DNA of 64,000 nt from Gemmatimonadetes bacterium 2013_60CM_65_52 (GCA_002215645.1 NGFI01000008.1:124001-188000), one strand, 5' to 3'; shown: positions 1 to 10,852, counted from the stretch's first letter. A program made the numbers and translations. Notes: a model not told the origin generated them from the letters alone.

Positions 1-2036
<2,036 letters not shown>

Positions 2037-2068
2037 GTCGAGTCTCCCGGGGCGTTGTCGCGGGCGGG

Positions 2069-2097
2069 ATGGTAGGCCGCTCCGGTTCCGTTGTCAA
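2069..2097 (-). promoter_or_regulatory. Sigma70-type promoter of the prolyl oligopeptidase gene
   Basis: On the minus strand TTGACA (2097-2092) is followed after exactly 17 nt by TACCAT (2074-2069). The -10 box lies 32 nt before the ATG at 2036, leaving a short leader that contains the GGGAG ribosome site. Confidence 0.7.
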
Positions 2098-2123
2098 ACG
2101 TTCACTTCATCCGCAAGGCACCC

Positions 2124-2471
2124 ATGAGCCCCGTCCATCAGTACGAAACGCCCTACGCCACCACCGGCCTCGAGATTCCGGGGTACCGTGTCACGCGAAC
2201 ACTTGGCGTGGTCCGCGGCATCACCGTGCGGTCACGTTCCGTCGTCGGCCGGATCGGCGTGGGGCTGCAGGCCTTCTTCGGCGGCAACATCACGTTGCTC
2301 GTCAATCTCTGCGAGCAGGCGCGCGCGGACGCCTTCCAGATCATGATCTCGCACGGCGCGGAGCTGGGCGGCAACGCGGTCATCGGGCTGCGGTACGATG
2401 CCACGGAGCTCATGCCGGGAATCACGGAAGTGCTGTGCTACGGCACGGCGGTGGTCATCGAGCCGGTGTGA
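2124..2471 (+). CDS. YbjQ/UPF0145 family protein
   Basis: Protein of 115 residues of the YbjQ (heavy-metal-binding-domain-like, UPF0145) family. Family hallmarks are visible: LEIPGYRVTRTLGVVRGIT at the N terminus, an aromatic/glycine loop (LQAFFGGN), then HGAELGGNAVIGLRYDAT and a C-terminal strand CYGTAVVIEPV. The family forms pentameric beta-rich rings of unknown function. I chose the ATG at 2124, preceded by AAGG; a TTG 33 nt upstream is in frame but falls inside the divergent promoter region. No partner gene indicates a role. Confidence 0.85.
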   Translation: MSPVHQYETPYATTGLEIPGYRVTRTLGVVRGITVRSRSVVGRIGVGLQAFFGGNITLLVNLCEQARADAFQIMISHGAELGGNAVIGLRYDATELMPGITEVLCYGTAVVIEPV

Positions 2472-2543
2472 CGAGTCGGTGATTGCGTTTCGCGGGATCG
2501 GGCCGCAGACTCTGGCGGCACTCACGCGAACGGACATCGACAC

Positions 2544-3305
2544 ATGAGCGACGAAATGGGCGGTGGCAGTGTGCGTGCGGGGGATGGAGAAGCCCCCGCG
2601 CCCGAGAAACCGGCGTCGGTGTGGGAAGACTTCATCGACATCTTCTACGCGCCGTCCGCGGTATTCGCGCGGCGCGCGCGCGCGGGCTTCGGCATTCCGA
2701 TGCTCGTCGTGACCGTATTGATCGGCGTGATTTTCCTCGCGAGCTTCGGCGCCATGCAACCGGTGCTGGACGCGGAGTTCACGCGCTCGATGACGCAGGC
2801 GATGAAGAACAACCCGAACTTCACGCCGGAAATGGCGCAGAAGGCGCGCGGCATCGGCGAATCCTTCACGAAGATCGGCGCATTCGTGTTCGTGCCCGTG
2901 GGAATCTTTCTCACGGGTCTCGTTCTGTGGGGGCTGGGCAAGCTCGTGGACGCGACCGCGACGCTCGGTCAGGCGTTGATGGTCGCGTCCTATTCGTTCG
3001 TGCCCAGGGTGGCGGAATCGGTGCTCAACGCGCTCCAGACACTCGTCCTGGATCCGTCATCGTTGAACGGGCGGTTGCGCCTGTCCCTCGGCGTCGGCCG
3101 ATTCCTCGATCCGGATACGACGTCGCCGCTCGTGCTCGCGATCGTCGGACGATTGGACGTGTTCACGATCTGGGTGACCGTGCTCCTCGTGATCGGGCTG
3201 TCGGTGACGGGGAAGATTCCGCGCAACAAGGCGGCGCTCATCGGTGTTCCGATGTGGCTCGCCGGCGGTCTCGTGGCCATCCTTGGCGCGCTCAGAAACG
3301 GCTGA
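2544..3305 (+). CDS. Yip1-domain integral membrane protein
   Basis: Protein of 253 residues with a cytoplasmic N terminus rich in Gly, Ala and Pro, followed by the Yip1-like entry segment WEDFIDIFYAPSAVFARRA. About five hydrophobic segments follow: residues ~50-70, ~112-132, ~140-160, ~195-225 and ~230-250. Bacterial Yip1 proteins have no defined reaction and are sometimes linked to membrane or secretion genes. The ATG at 2544 has no strong ribosome site; a second in-frame Met lies four codons on. The stop is followed closely by the repeat island at 3333. Confidence 0.75.
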   Translation: MSDEMGGGSVRAGDGEAPAPEKPASVWEDFIDIFYAPSAVFARRARAGFGIPMLVVTVLIGVIFLASFGAMQPVLDAEFTRSMTQAMKNNPNFTPEMAQKARGIGESFTKIGAFVFVPVGIFLTGLVLWGLGKLVDATATLGQALMVASYSFVPRVAESVLNALQTLVLDPSSLNGRLRLSLGVGRFLDPDTTSPLVLAIVGRLDVFTIWVTVLLVIGLSVTGKIPRNKAALIGVPMWLAGGLVAILGALRNG

Positions 3306-3332
3306 GCCGGTAGAGAAGGCGAGAACTGCCGA

Positions 3333-3428
3333 GAAAACCACAACAACAGAAAACCACAACAACAGAAAACCACAACAACAGAGAATCACAACAACAGAGA
3401 ATCACAACAACAGAGAATCACAACAACA
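3333..3428. repeat. Six tandem 16-bp units (A/C-rich)
   Basis: Three copies of GAAAACCACAACAACA (3333-3380) are followed without a gap by three copies of GAGAATCACAACAACA (3381-3428). Copies within each triplet are identical. The strand is almost free of T and strongly A-rich, unlike the GC-rich surroundings. The array lies 27 bp after the Yip1-like gene stop and runs through an A-rich linker into the hairpin at 3446. The unspaced units exclude a CRISPR array. Confidence 0.95.
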
Positions 3429-3445
3429 AAAAAACAAAATGAACG

Positions 3446-3517
3446 AGCCACAGAGGGCACAGAGGCACAGAGAACTACATAACCGTAGTTCTCTGTGCCT
3501 CTGTGCCCTCTGTGGCT
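3446..3517. repeat. Perfect 33-bp inverted repeat, 6-nt loop (CACAGAG family)
   Basis: Bases 3446-3478 and 3485-3517 are exact reverse complements with loop ATAACC. The arms are built from CACAGAG-type short repeats. A diverged relative sits at 23511-23604. Between the Yip1-like gene and the convergent small gene it could act as a bidirectional terminator, but the length and perfection of the stem go beyond what termination needs, so it is better described as a dispersed palindromic element. Confidence 0.92.
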
Positions 3518-3520
3518 AAT

Positions 3521-3590
3521 TGCCGTTGCCGTAGTTGCGAATTGCCCTTGCCGTCGTAGCTGTGCTTTTGCGCCGTTGCCGTAGTTGGGA
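3521..3590. repeat. Degenerate repeat of a GCCGTTGCCGTAGTTG motif
   Basis: The 16-mer GCCGTTGCCGTAGTTG occurs at 3522-3537 and again at 3572-3587, with a diverged copy (TTGCCCTTGCCGTCGTAG) between them. It completes the repeat island that fills the gene-free stretch 3306-3637. I see no coding potential in this interval. Confidence 0.6.
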
Positions 3591-3637
3591 GTCGCTCTCG
3601 CTGTACGCAAATGTGCCGGACGCGCAGCCACCGCGCC

Positions 3638-3841
3638 TCACTCCGGCGGAAGGACCCGTTCGACGACCGGAACCGGAGGGCACGTGCCGCGATGCACGAT
3701 CCGCTGCACATGCAGGCGGACGTCGGCCTCCTCGAACGACTCGATGCGCCGACCGCAGCGATGACACTTCGGAAAAAGCGCGAAGGTGTCGCGTGCGATC
3801 TGCTCGAGGATGGGATCGTCGATGCGGCTCGACAGGGGCAT
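3638..3841 (-). CDS. Small CxxC-containing protein, hypothetical
   Basis: Possible protein of 67 residues. A single CxxC (KCHRCGRRI) is followed by an acidic/basic helix and a third cysteine in HRGTCPPVP, a layout that could bind zinc. I do not recognise the family. The ATG at 3841 has no ribosome site; an in-frame TTG at 3889 would add 16 hydrophobic residues and bring the gene within 17 nt of the upstream pqqD-like stop. Position and strand make it a likely partner of that gene. Confidence 0.45.
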   Translation of the reverse strand: MPLSSRIDDPILEQIARDTFALFPKCHRCGRRIESFEEADVRLHVQRIVHRGTCPPVPVVERVLPPE

Positions 3842-3906
3842 GGCGGGGGCGCGAAAAAGGATCGTTAGAAAGACGAGCGAGCCGCCCAATCAGGCACGGA
3901 TTGCCC

Positions 3907-4194
3907 TCATCCCTCGAGAACCTCGCGCACCAGCCGTCGCTCGGCAAGCCGCTCCAGTAGCGGAAGGAGGTCCTGCTCGCACCGGTCGGCCTCGACGTCG
4001 AAGTCGGCGGTGATGGCGGCCACCAGCTCCGATACACGACGGGGCGCGCGCAGCAGCTCCCACAGGCGTGAGCCGACGTGCTCCAGGCCATAGTACACGC
4101 CGTCGTGCATGCCGAGGATGACGACCTCCTCTCCGACCGTGGTCGAGACCTGATCGTCGCTTGCCACGACGACCGAGTTACGCGACAGCGGCAT
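3907..4194 (-). CDS. PqqD-like protein (RiPP recognition element fold)
   Basis: Protein of 95 residues of the PqqD family. It has the typical N-terminal beta-hairpin (NSVVVASDDQVSTTVGEEVVIL), the motif HDGVYYGLEHVGSRLWELL, then the helical half starting PRRVSELVAAITADFDVE. In known systems this winged-helix fold binds leader peptides of ribosomally made, modified peptides. Here no radical-SAM enzyme, lasso cyclase or precursor is adjacent, so it is an orphan. ATG 4194 is chosen because GGAG lies 7 nt upstream. It is divergent from the GGDEF/EAL gene and upstream of the small CxxC gene. Confidence 0.8.
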   Translation of the reverse strand: MPLSRNSVVVASDDQVSTTVGEEVVILGMHDGVYYGLEHVGSRLWELLRAPRRVSELVAAITADFDVEADRCEQDLLPLLERLAERRLVREVLEG

Positions 4195-4361
4195 CGGGTG
4201 TCTCCATAAAGTGGCGCTCTCGCCAGCCGGGCGATGGTGTCCTACCTTACTGGATTGAGTCACCCTGCCGCAACGGCCGACGACGGCCCGCCAGACGCGA
4301 AACCGTCCGAGCCACCGACGCATTGCCCGTCCTTTCCAGTCCGACTCGGTACACCCTCTGA

Positions 4362-6425
4362 ATGACGCAGCCCACCCTGCTTTCCGTCGTTGGATTGCTC
4401 GCGCAATCCGGCGTCGCGGTCCTGATTGCGGTCGTATTTGGTGGCCTGTTGCGGCGCTACTGGCGTCCGTATCTCCGCCACTGGACCTATAGCTGGATCG
4501 GCCTCGCGGTCCACGCCGGCGCCGGCGGCATCGCGATCCTGCTTTCCCAATGGTTCCCGGTCACGCACCCGGCGCGATTCGCGTTGGCGCTGGCGGCCGG
4601 CATCGCGGGATACCTCCAGATCGCCTGGCTCGTGCTCGGCACGGGGGAGCTGACGGCCGGACGAGCACTCCGTCCCAGAACGTCGCGACTCCTCTTGGCG
4701 GGCCTCACGCTGCTCGGCGCGGCGCTCGTCGTCGCGTATGGTTGGGATGCGAGCCGCTCCGATCTCCTTTTCACCTTGCGCGTGACGGTGCGCCGGCTCG
4801 CCGTGGCGCTCGCGTTCGGCGTCGGCGGCACCTTGATCTCTCGCGCACCACGGATCGCGAGGGGTATCGGGCGTCGCGTCGTGATGGCTTCGTTTCTCGG
4901 CCTGGGAGTCCAACAGCTCCTGTTCGTCTCGCTGACGATCACACCTTCACTTCGGGCGAGCTTCGGTCCCTATGTGGCGGCGCTGGGCCTCGTGGACCTG
5001 GTGCTGTACGTCGGGCTCGCGCTCGGCCTCGTCATCTGGCTGTTGGAGGAAGAACGGCAGGCGACGATGGACGCCGCCGCGCGCATCGAGCGCATCGCTT
5101 ATCACGATGGCCTCACGGGCCTGCCCAACCGGCAGTTGTTCATCAATCAGCTCGGCATGGCGCTCCATCATGCCCGCCGCAACGACACGATGTGCGCGGT
5201 CCTCTTTCTCGATCTCGACCGCTTCAAGATCGTGAACGATTCACTCGGTCACGCCGCCGGCGACGTGTTGCTTCAAACGGTGGCGGAACGCATCCGCTCT
5301 ACCGTGCGCGGCGAGGACTCCGTGACGCGGCTCGGCGGCGACGAGTTCGCCGTCTGCGCCACCGACGTACAGAGTCCGGACGACGCGGTGCAGCTCGCGG
5401 AGCGCATCATCACCGCGGTCAAGCGTCCCATCGTGATCGATGGGCAGGAGCTCTTCGTCACCACGAGCCTCGGAATCAGTCTCTTTCCGCAGGACGCGAA
5501 CGTCCCCGAGGATTTGCTCAAGACCGCGGACGCCGCGATGTACCGCGCCAAGGCGCAGGGGCGTGACGTCGTCGAGCGATACGTTCCCGAGGCGGATCAG
5601 GGCGCGCTCGATCAGCTCGACCTCGAGAGCAACCTGCAGCATGCCGTCGAGCTCGATCAGCTCATGCTGTTCTACCAGCCCATCGTGCAGTCGAGCACGG
5701 GTGGGATCACGGGCATCGAGGCGATGTTGCGCTGGAATCACCCCACGCGCGGCCTGCTCATGCCGGACGAGTTCATTTCGCTGGCCGAGGCGACGGGCGC
5801 CATCGTACCGATGGGTTTGTGGGTGCTTCGTACGGCATGCGCGCAAGTTCAGGAATGGCGCGACCGCGGCCAGGATCAGCTTCGTGCGGCCGTCAACCTG
5901 TCGGTGCGGCAGCTACAGCACCCGGATCTCGTGGGGCATGTCGAACAGATTCTCGCGGAGACGCGGCTTCCCGCCGCGTCCCTCGAGCTGGAGATCACCG
6001 AAAGCATCGCCATGCGCTCGAGTGGACGGGCGGTGGACAGCCTTCGCGCGTTGAAGGCGCGGGGCGTGCGCGTCTCGATCGACGATCTGGGCACGGGCTA
6101 TTCGTCATTGAGCGCGCTTCGGCTCTTCCCCATCGACACGTTGAAGATCGACCGCAGCTTCGTTCGCGGCGTGCCGGAGAACACCGACGACAGCGCCATC
6201 GCGGCGGCGGTCATCACACTCGGCAATACGCTCGGGGTAAACGTGGTCGCCGAAGGTGTGGAGCGGCCCGAGCAGTTGCAATTCTTCATCGAGCAGCGCT
6301 GTGCGGAGTGGCAGGGCTACCTACTTGTGCGCCCCGTCACCGCCATGGAGTGCGAGAAGTTGCTCTTCGACAACTCGAGCGACGAGCCGTCGACTTTGCC
6401 TGCAGCCCACTCTGCCGCGTTGTGA
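4362..6425 (+). CDS. Membrane GGDEF-EAL protein (cyclic di-GMP metabolism)
   Basis: Protein of 687 residues. Residues ~5-230 form about seven hydrophobic segments, a possible membrane sensor. The GGDEF domain (~240-405) keeps GGDEF at 325-329 and an RxxD inhibitory site (R316-D319) at the usual distance, so diguanylate cyclase activity is plausible. The EAL domain (~415-670) reads EAM at 453-455 instead of EAL but keeps the glutamate; downstream signatures NLSVRQL, ELEITES, IDDLGTGYSS, KIDRSFV and VAEGVE are intact, so phosphodiesterase activity is also plausible. The sensed signal is unknown. It is not linked to an obvious target gene. Confidence 0.93.
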   Translation: MTQPTLLSVVGLLAQSGVAVLIAVVFGGLLRRYWRPYLRHWTYSWIGLAVHAGAGGIAILLSQWFPVTHPARFALALAAGIAGYLQIAWLVLGTGELTAGRALRPRTSRLLLAGLTLLGAALVVAYGWDASRSDLLFTLRVTVRRLAVALAFGVGGTLISRAPRIARGIGRRVVMASFLGLGVQQLLFVSLTITPSLRASFGPYVAALGLVDLVLYVGLALGLVIWLLEEERQATMDAAARIERIAYHDGLTGLPNRQLFINQLGMALHHARRNDTMCAVLFLDLDRFKIVNDSLGHAAGDVLLQTVAERIRSTVRGEDSVTRLGGDEFAVCATDVQSPDDAVQLAERIITAVKRPIVIDGQELFVTTSLGISLFPQDANVPEDLLKTADAAMYRAKAQGRDVVERYVPEADQGALDQLDLESNLQHAVELDQLMLFYQPIVQSSTGGITGIEAMLRWNHPTRGLLMPDEFISLAEATGAIVPMGLWVLRTACAQVQEWRDRGQDQLRAAVNLSVRQLQHPDLVGHVEQILAETRLPAASLELEITESIAMRSSGRAVDSLRALKARGVRVSIDDLGTGYSSLSALRLFPIDTLKIDRSFVRGVPENTDDSAIAAAVITLGNTLGVNVVAEGVERPEQLQFFIEQRCAEWQGYLLVRPVTAMECEKLLFDNSSDEPSTLPAAHSAAL

Positions 6426-6617
6426 TCCGCGCCTCGGCACTCGATAGTGACGGCCGCTACCATATGGAGGCGGACGACTGACCGCCGCGGAACCACACAC
6501 CTGCGGCGGGTTAAACATCATGGAATCGGGGTTGCATCGTTCTGGCGTGTCTCATTCGTACGCCTTGTCGTGACCGGTGGGTCTTCGATTTCTCATTCAC
6601 TGCGCCCAATCACACGA

Positions 6618-8363
6618 ATGCTCGTCCCCCTGTCACCACGCATGATCTCGTGCGCGCTGCTCGCCATTGGCGTGTTGTCCGCCTGCAAGAGCGACGCGCC
6701 GACGCAGAGCACAGATACGACGAAGATCCCCAATCCGACGGGACAGTTGAACGTCGGTGACTTGACCTCGGTGAACGTGAACGTGAACGATGCGTGCACG
6801 AACGGCATCTTTCACGCGGCACGCGTCGTCGCTGTCGGCACGAAGTCCATCATCCTGAACGACACGCTCAATCCGAAGACCGGATTCACCGCCGCGGACT
6901 TTCAGCGGTTCTCGGCGAAGTTCGACACGCTGATCTATCCGATGGACGTCGCCAACTTCGGCGAGCCCACGGACATCGACGGCAACGGCCGCGTCGCGAT
7001 CATTTTCACGCGTGCGGTGAACGAGCTGACGCCGGCGCGATCCACGTCGTACGTGGGAGGCCTGGCCTTTTCGCGCGACCTGTTTCCGCGCACGGGTACC
7101 GCGCGCGCCACCGGGTGCGCCGCCAGCAATCAAGGCGAGTACTTCTACGCCCTGACGCCCGATCCTACCGGTACCGTCAATCAGAACGTACGCACGGCGG
7201 GCTTTGTGGATTCGGTCGTCCCTTCGGTGCTCGCGCACGAACTCCAGCATCTCATCAACGCGTCGCGACGGCTCTATGTCACGAATGCGACTGCCTTCGA
7301 GGAAAAGTGGTTAGATGAGGGGCTCGCTCACAGCGCGGAGGAGCTGTTGTTCTATCGCGAATCGGGGCTGTCGCCGCGCATGAACCTCGATGTCACCGCC
7401 ATTCGCTCCACGAGCACGATCCGCACGGCCTTCAATCTCGACATGATCGGCAATACCTCGCGCTACAAATCGTATCTGATGGCGCCGCCGAGCAGCTCGC
7501 CGTATCGTTTCGACGACTCGCTGTCGACGCGCGGCGCCATCTGGTCATTCCTGCGGTATTCGGTCGATCGACTGAATGCGACGGACAACTTTACCGCCGG
7601 CAACGGCACATCGGTGAGCGGCGCGGGCGACATCACGCTGACATCCGGCGGAACACCGGCCGAATACATCGCCACCGTTGTGAACATGACGGTGCAGACG
7701 AGCGGATCCATCTTGTACACGCTCAAGACCACGAGTGCAACTGGTGACCAGGTCCCGCTCGGCAGCACGGTGCCCGCGTATCTGCGCGTGTCGTCCTCCG
7801 ACGAGGATGCAGGTCCGCGCCGCGACTACGCCGTCGAGTCCCGCGTACGTCAGCAGGAACGCGTCGTGCTGACGCCGATGATGGCGGGTGCACGCGAATG
7901 GTACGCCGCGCAGGGCGGGTCGCACGGACTCTCTCCGCTCCGGTCCACGTCGTCGCTCTCCTCACTCGCCGATCCCGACGCGGCGTTCTTCTTCAAGTTG
8001 GTGAACAACACGAGCAACGGGCTGACCAACCTGCAGAGCGCAGTCGGTGACGTATCGAGCTTCGTGAAGGATTGGTCGGTCTCGCACGCAATCGATGACG
8101 TCGCCGCGCTCACCACGCAGTACCAGCAACGAAGCTGGAACTTTCACAGCATTTTTCCGGCGCTCGGCTCGGGTGGAAATCCGTATCCGCTGGTCGTGAA
8201 CCCGTTGACCAACAACGCCACGACCTCGGGCACCGTGATCTCGGGTGGTGCCGCCTACTTCCAGTTGTCGTTGCCGGTGAATGCCAGTGTCACGGTGAGT
8301 CTCGGCGCGTCGAATGGCGCGGTGAACAGCGCTCTCCAACTGATCGCGGTCAGGACGAAGTGA
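6618..8363 (+). CDS. M30-like zinc metalloprotease lipoprotein (paralogue A)
   Basis: About 581 residues. Start ATG 6618 gives a compact lipoprotein signal ending in the lipobox LSAC; the longer upstream in-frame extension lacks signal character. The zinc motif HELQH is at residues 207-211, followed by WLDEGLAHSAEELL, which supplies the further glutamate typical of M30 (hyicolysin-like) peptidases. A Ca-site-like DIDGNGRV segment precedes it. The remainder is a beta-rich C-terminal region. It shares its core and its C-terminal ending (IAVRTK) with the next gene. The stop TGA overlaps the next ATG by one base. Probably surface or periplasmic, degrading protein. Confidence 0.8.
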   Translation: MLVPLSPRMISCALLAIGVLSACKSDAPTQSTDTTKIPNPTGQLNVGDLTSVNVNVNDACTNGIFHAARVVAVGTKSIILNDTLNPKTGFTAADFQRFSAKFDTLIYPMDVANFGEPTDIDGNGRVAIIFTRAVNELTPARSTSYVGGLAFSRDLFPRTGTARATGCAASNQGEYFYALTPDPTGTVNQNVRTAGFVDSVVPSVLAHELQHLINASRRLYVTNATAFEEKWLDEGLAHSAEELLFYRESGLSPRMNLDVTAIRSTSTIRTAFNLDMIGNTSRYKSYLMAPPSSSPYRFDDSLSTRGAIWSFLRYSVDRLNATDNFTAGNGTSVSGAGDITLTSGGTPAEYIATVVNMTVQTSGSILYTLKTTSATGDQVPLGSTVPAYLRVSSSDEDAGPRRDYAVESRVRQQERVVLTPMMAGAREWYAAQGGSHGLSPLRSTSSLSSLADPDAAFFFKLVNNTSNGLTNLQSAVGDVSSFVKDWSVSHAIDDVAALTTQYQQRSWNFHSIFPALGSGGNPYPLVVNPLTNNATTSGTVISGGAAYFQLSLPVNASVTVSLGASNGAVNSALQLIAVRTK

Positions 8364-10690
8364 TGACCATCTCCGTACGCCGACTCGTTGCCCTTGTGGC
8401 CGTCGCTCTCACGGCCGTGGGATGCGGCTCCGATTCTTCGACCGGAGCCAACAAGCCAGGTCCGGCCACTCGCCTCGAGCTGCTGACGTCGCCGTCTGCC
8501 ACGGCCGCCGCGGCGTCGTCTGCCGGATCGTTCACCGTCAAGGTGTCGGATTCGAAGGGCGTTCCTGTACCCGGCGTGACGGTGTCCTTCACGGCCACGG
8601 GCGCGGTGACGGCCAGTCCGGCCTCCGTGGTGACGGACGCGAACGGACAGGCGACAGCGCAGATCACGTCGGGCACCATTGCCGGAAGCGCATCCGTGTC
8701 CGCCAGCGTCACCGGCATTCCGGTCGTGGTCAGTGCCACCGTGACGGTCATTGCCGGCGCGGCGACGAAGATCACGGTGACCCCCAAGACGCTGCGATTC
8801 GCCAATGTCGGCGACACGGCACGCATCTCGGCGTCCGCGCTCGATCAGTTCGGAAACGCCGCCGCGGCGAACGCCATTACCTTCACGGTCGTCGATCCAT
8901 CTCTGGTGAGCGTGGACCAAGCTGGCCTCGTGAGAGTGCTGCGACTCGGCGGAACGACCTTCGTCATCGCGACCTCCGGCCCCAAGGCCGATACCACGGT
9001 CGTCAACGTTCTCGCCGCCGGCATGTCCATCTGCACCGGACTCGCCACGGCGTCGCAGATGAAAGTTGGTGACGTCCAGATCTTTTCGGGCTCGCAGTAC
9101 GCGTGCCTCTCCGGCAGCACGGCAGGCGCGGAATACACGCTCCTCGCCTTCAACGGCTCCACGGATCAGGTGAACTCGCTGAGCGCCTCGATTCTAGGGC
9201 AGGGGCTTGCCGCTGCGCCGAGTCCGTACAAGGCGCCCATCCCGGGCCCGATGCTCATGCGCTCGTCGCTCGGCACGGCTGGCGCCGTTCCGCCGGAACC
9301 TGATGAACGGTTCCACACGCAATTGCTCCAGCGTGCGAACGACGAGCTCAGTGGCCGCATCGCTCGCACGCGGGATGCACGCCGCGCAGCGATCTCGAGA
9401 TCGACCTTCGGCGCGGCCAGCGCGACGCAGGCCGCGGTCGGCGTGATCCCTGCCACCGTCCAGGTCGGCGACCTGATCACGATGAACGTGAGCGCCGCCA
9501 TCTGCACCAACCCCGTGTACCACGCCATGCGCGTGACCGCGGTCGGCTCCAAGTCGATCGTCCTCGCGGACACGTTGAATCCGACGCCGGGCTTCAGTGC
9601 CACAGACTATCTGCGCTTTGCCGCGAACTTCGACACACTCGTCTACGCGATGGACGTCGCCGCCTTCGGTGCGCCGAGCGACTTCGATCAGAACGGCCGC
9701 GTCGGGATTCTCTTTACGCGCACGGTCAACGAGCTCGTGAACGCCAGCTCGGGATACTTCGTCGGCGGATTCTTCAATCCGCGCGACCTGTTTCCGAAAA
9801 AGGGCGCGACGGCTGCTGATGACTGCCCCGGCAGCAACGAAGGCGAGATGTTCTACATGGTGGTGCCCGCACCAGCGCCAGGCATCAACGGCGTCACGCA
9901 TACCACCGGATTCGTGGACAGCCTCACGACGGGCGTTCTGGCGCACGAGTTCCAGCATCTCATCAACGCCGGCCGCCGCATGTACGTGAACAGCGCGGCG
10001 CAGGACTTCGAGGAAGTGTGGCTCAACGAGGGGCTGAGTCACATGGCCGAGGAGCTGTTGTATTACCGGCAGAGCGGATTCACGCCGCGCTCGAACCTGA
10101 ACGACTCGACCATCCGGTTGGTGAATCCGTCGGTGTACCCGTACTTCAAGAACGACGCAGCTTCGAACTTCTCGCGGCTCCTCGCGTACCTGCGCGATCC
10201 GGCGAACAATTCGCCTTTCGCGCCCAACGATGATTTGGCGACGCGCGGCGCCACGTGGTCCTTCTTGCGGTATCTCGCCGACCGGCTGGGACCCACGGAC
10301 GGCACCATCTGGCAGAAGTTCGACAACGCGACCGTCACCGGGCTGGCCAACATCACGTCGGTGATCGGCCAGGATCCGATGCCATTCTTCCGCGATTGGG
10401 CCATTGCGAACTACATGGACGACGATGGCGTGAGTGTCCTGGCGCAATACACCCATCCGAGCTGGAACTTCAGAAACATCTATACGACGACGTTCCTGAA
10501 CATTCCCACGTATCCGCTCAAGGTCGCGCTGATGAGCGACAACATCAAAGCCGATGTCCAGGTGCGCGGCGGCTCGGCGAGCTACCTGCGGCTTGCGGCG
10601 TCGGCGTCGAAGGATGTGCTCCTGACGTTCACCTCTGGCGGTGGTGCGCCGAGTGCGCCGCTGCAGTTCATCGCGGTAAGAACAAAGTAG
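8363..10690 (+). CDS. M30-like zinc metalloprotease lipoprotein with Ig-like N terminus (paralogue B)
   Basis: About 775 residues, starting at ATG 8363 in the TGATG overlap with paralogue A. The signal peptide ends with a lipobox cysteine (AVGCGSDS). Residues ~35-140 look like a bacterial Ig-like (Big-1/invasin) domain, with a second beta domain to ~220. The peptidase domain has HEFQH at 528-532 and WLNEGLSHMAEELL downstream. A Ca-site-like segment DFDQNGRVGILFTR parallels paralogue A. The extra N-terminal domains are the main difference between the two copies. The TAG stop lies inside the inverted repeat at 10685. Confidence 0.82.
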   Translation: MTISVRRLVALVAVALTAVGCGSDSSTGANKPGPATRLELLTSPSATAAAASSAGSFTVKVSDSKGVPVPGVTVSFTATGAVTASPASVVTDANGQATAQITSGTIAGSASVSASVTGIPVVVSATVTVIAGAATKITVTPKTLRFANVGDTARISASALDQFGNAAAANAITFTVVDPSLVSVDQAGLVRVLRLGGTTFVIATSGPKADTTVVNVLAAGMSICTGLATASQMKVGDVQIFSGSQYACLSGSTAGAEYTLLAFNGSTDQVNSLSASILGQGLAAAPSPYKAPIPGPMLMRSSLGTAGAVPPEPDERFHTQLLQRANDELSGRIARTRDARRAAISRSTFGAASATQAAVGVIPATVQVGDLITMNVSAAICTNPVYHAMRVTAVGSKSIVLADTLNPTPGFSATDYLRFAANFDTLVYAMDVAAFGAPSDFDQNGRVGILFTRTVNELVNASSGYFVGGFFNPRDLFPKKGATAADDCPGSNEGEMFYMVVPAPAPGINGVTHTTGFVDSLTTGVLAHEFQHLINAGRRMYVNSAAQDFEEVWLNEGLSHMAEELLYYRQSGFTPRSNLNDSTIRLVNPSVYPYFKNDAASNFSRLLAYLRDPANNSPFAPNDDLATRGATWSFLRYLADRLGPTDGTIWQKFDNATVTGLANITSVIGQDPMPFFRDWAIANYMDDDGVSVLAQYTHPSWNFRNIYTTTFLNIPTYPLKVALMSDNIKADVQVRGGSASYLRLAASASKDVLLTFTSGGGAPSAPLQFIAVRTK

Positions 10691-10741
10691 GACAGTAGGA
10701 CCGTAGGACGGCAACCTCAAAACGACGTTGCCGTCCTACTT
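10685..10741. repeat. GTAGGAC-type inverted repeat at the end of paralogue B
   Basis: Three spaced GTAGGAC units precede a perfect 13-bp inverted repeat (10703-10715 with 10727-10739). The element begins at the stop codon of the upstream gene, so it contributes the codon's bases. It probably acts as a terminator or mRNA-end hairpin; a related element follows the TonB receptor gene at 13631. Confidence 0.8.
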
Positions 10742-10852
10742 GGTTTTGTGCGTCTGGCAGCCAAATGCGCCGGCATGTACCCTAAGAGGTAACGGTCCCA
10801 CCGACCGCCTCTCCGCCGCACCCGCGGATCCCACCCACTGGAGCGCAGACGC

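Noticed and set aside
3333-3428. Possible CRISPR array
   Set aside because: The 16-bp units are directly adjacent with no spacers, and no cas genes are present.
9194-10720. 508-codon minus-strand open frame
   Set aside because: Antisense shadow of the M30-like paralogue B, whose zinc motif and lipobox are clear on the plus strand.
10741-10852. Promoter of the TonB receptor gene
   Set aside because: Only a weak CTGGCA with TACCCT at 18 bp is visible; too poor a match to list.
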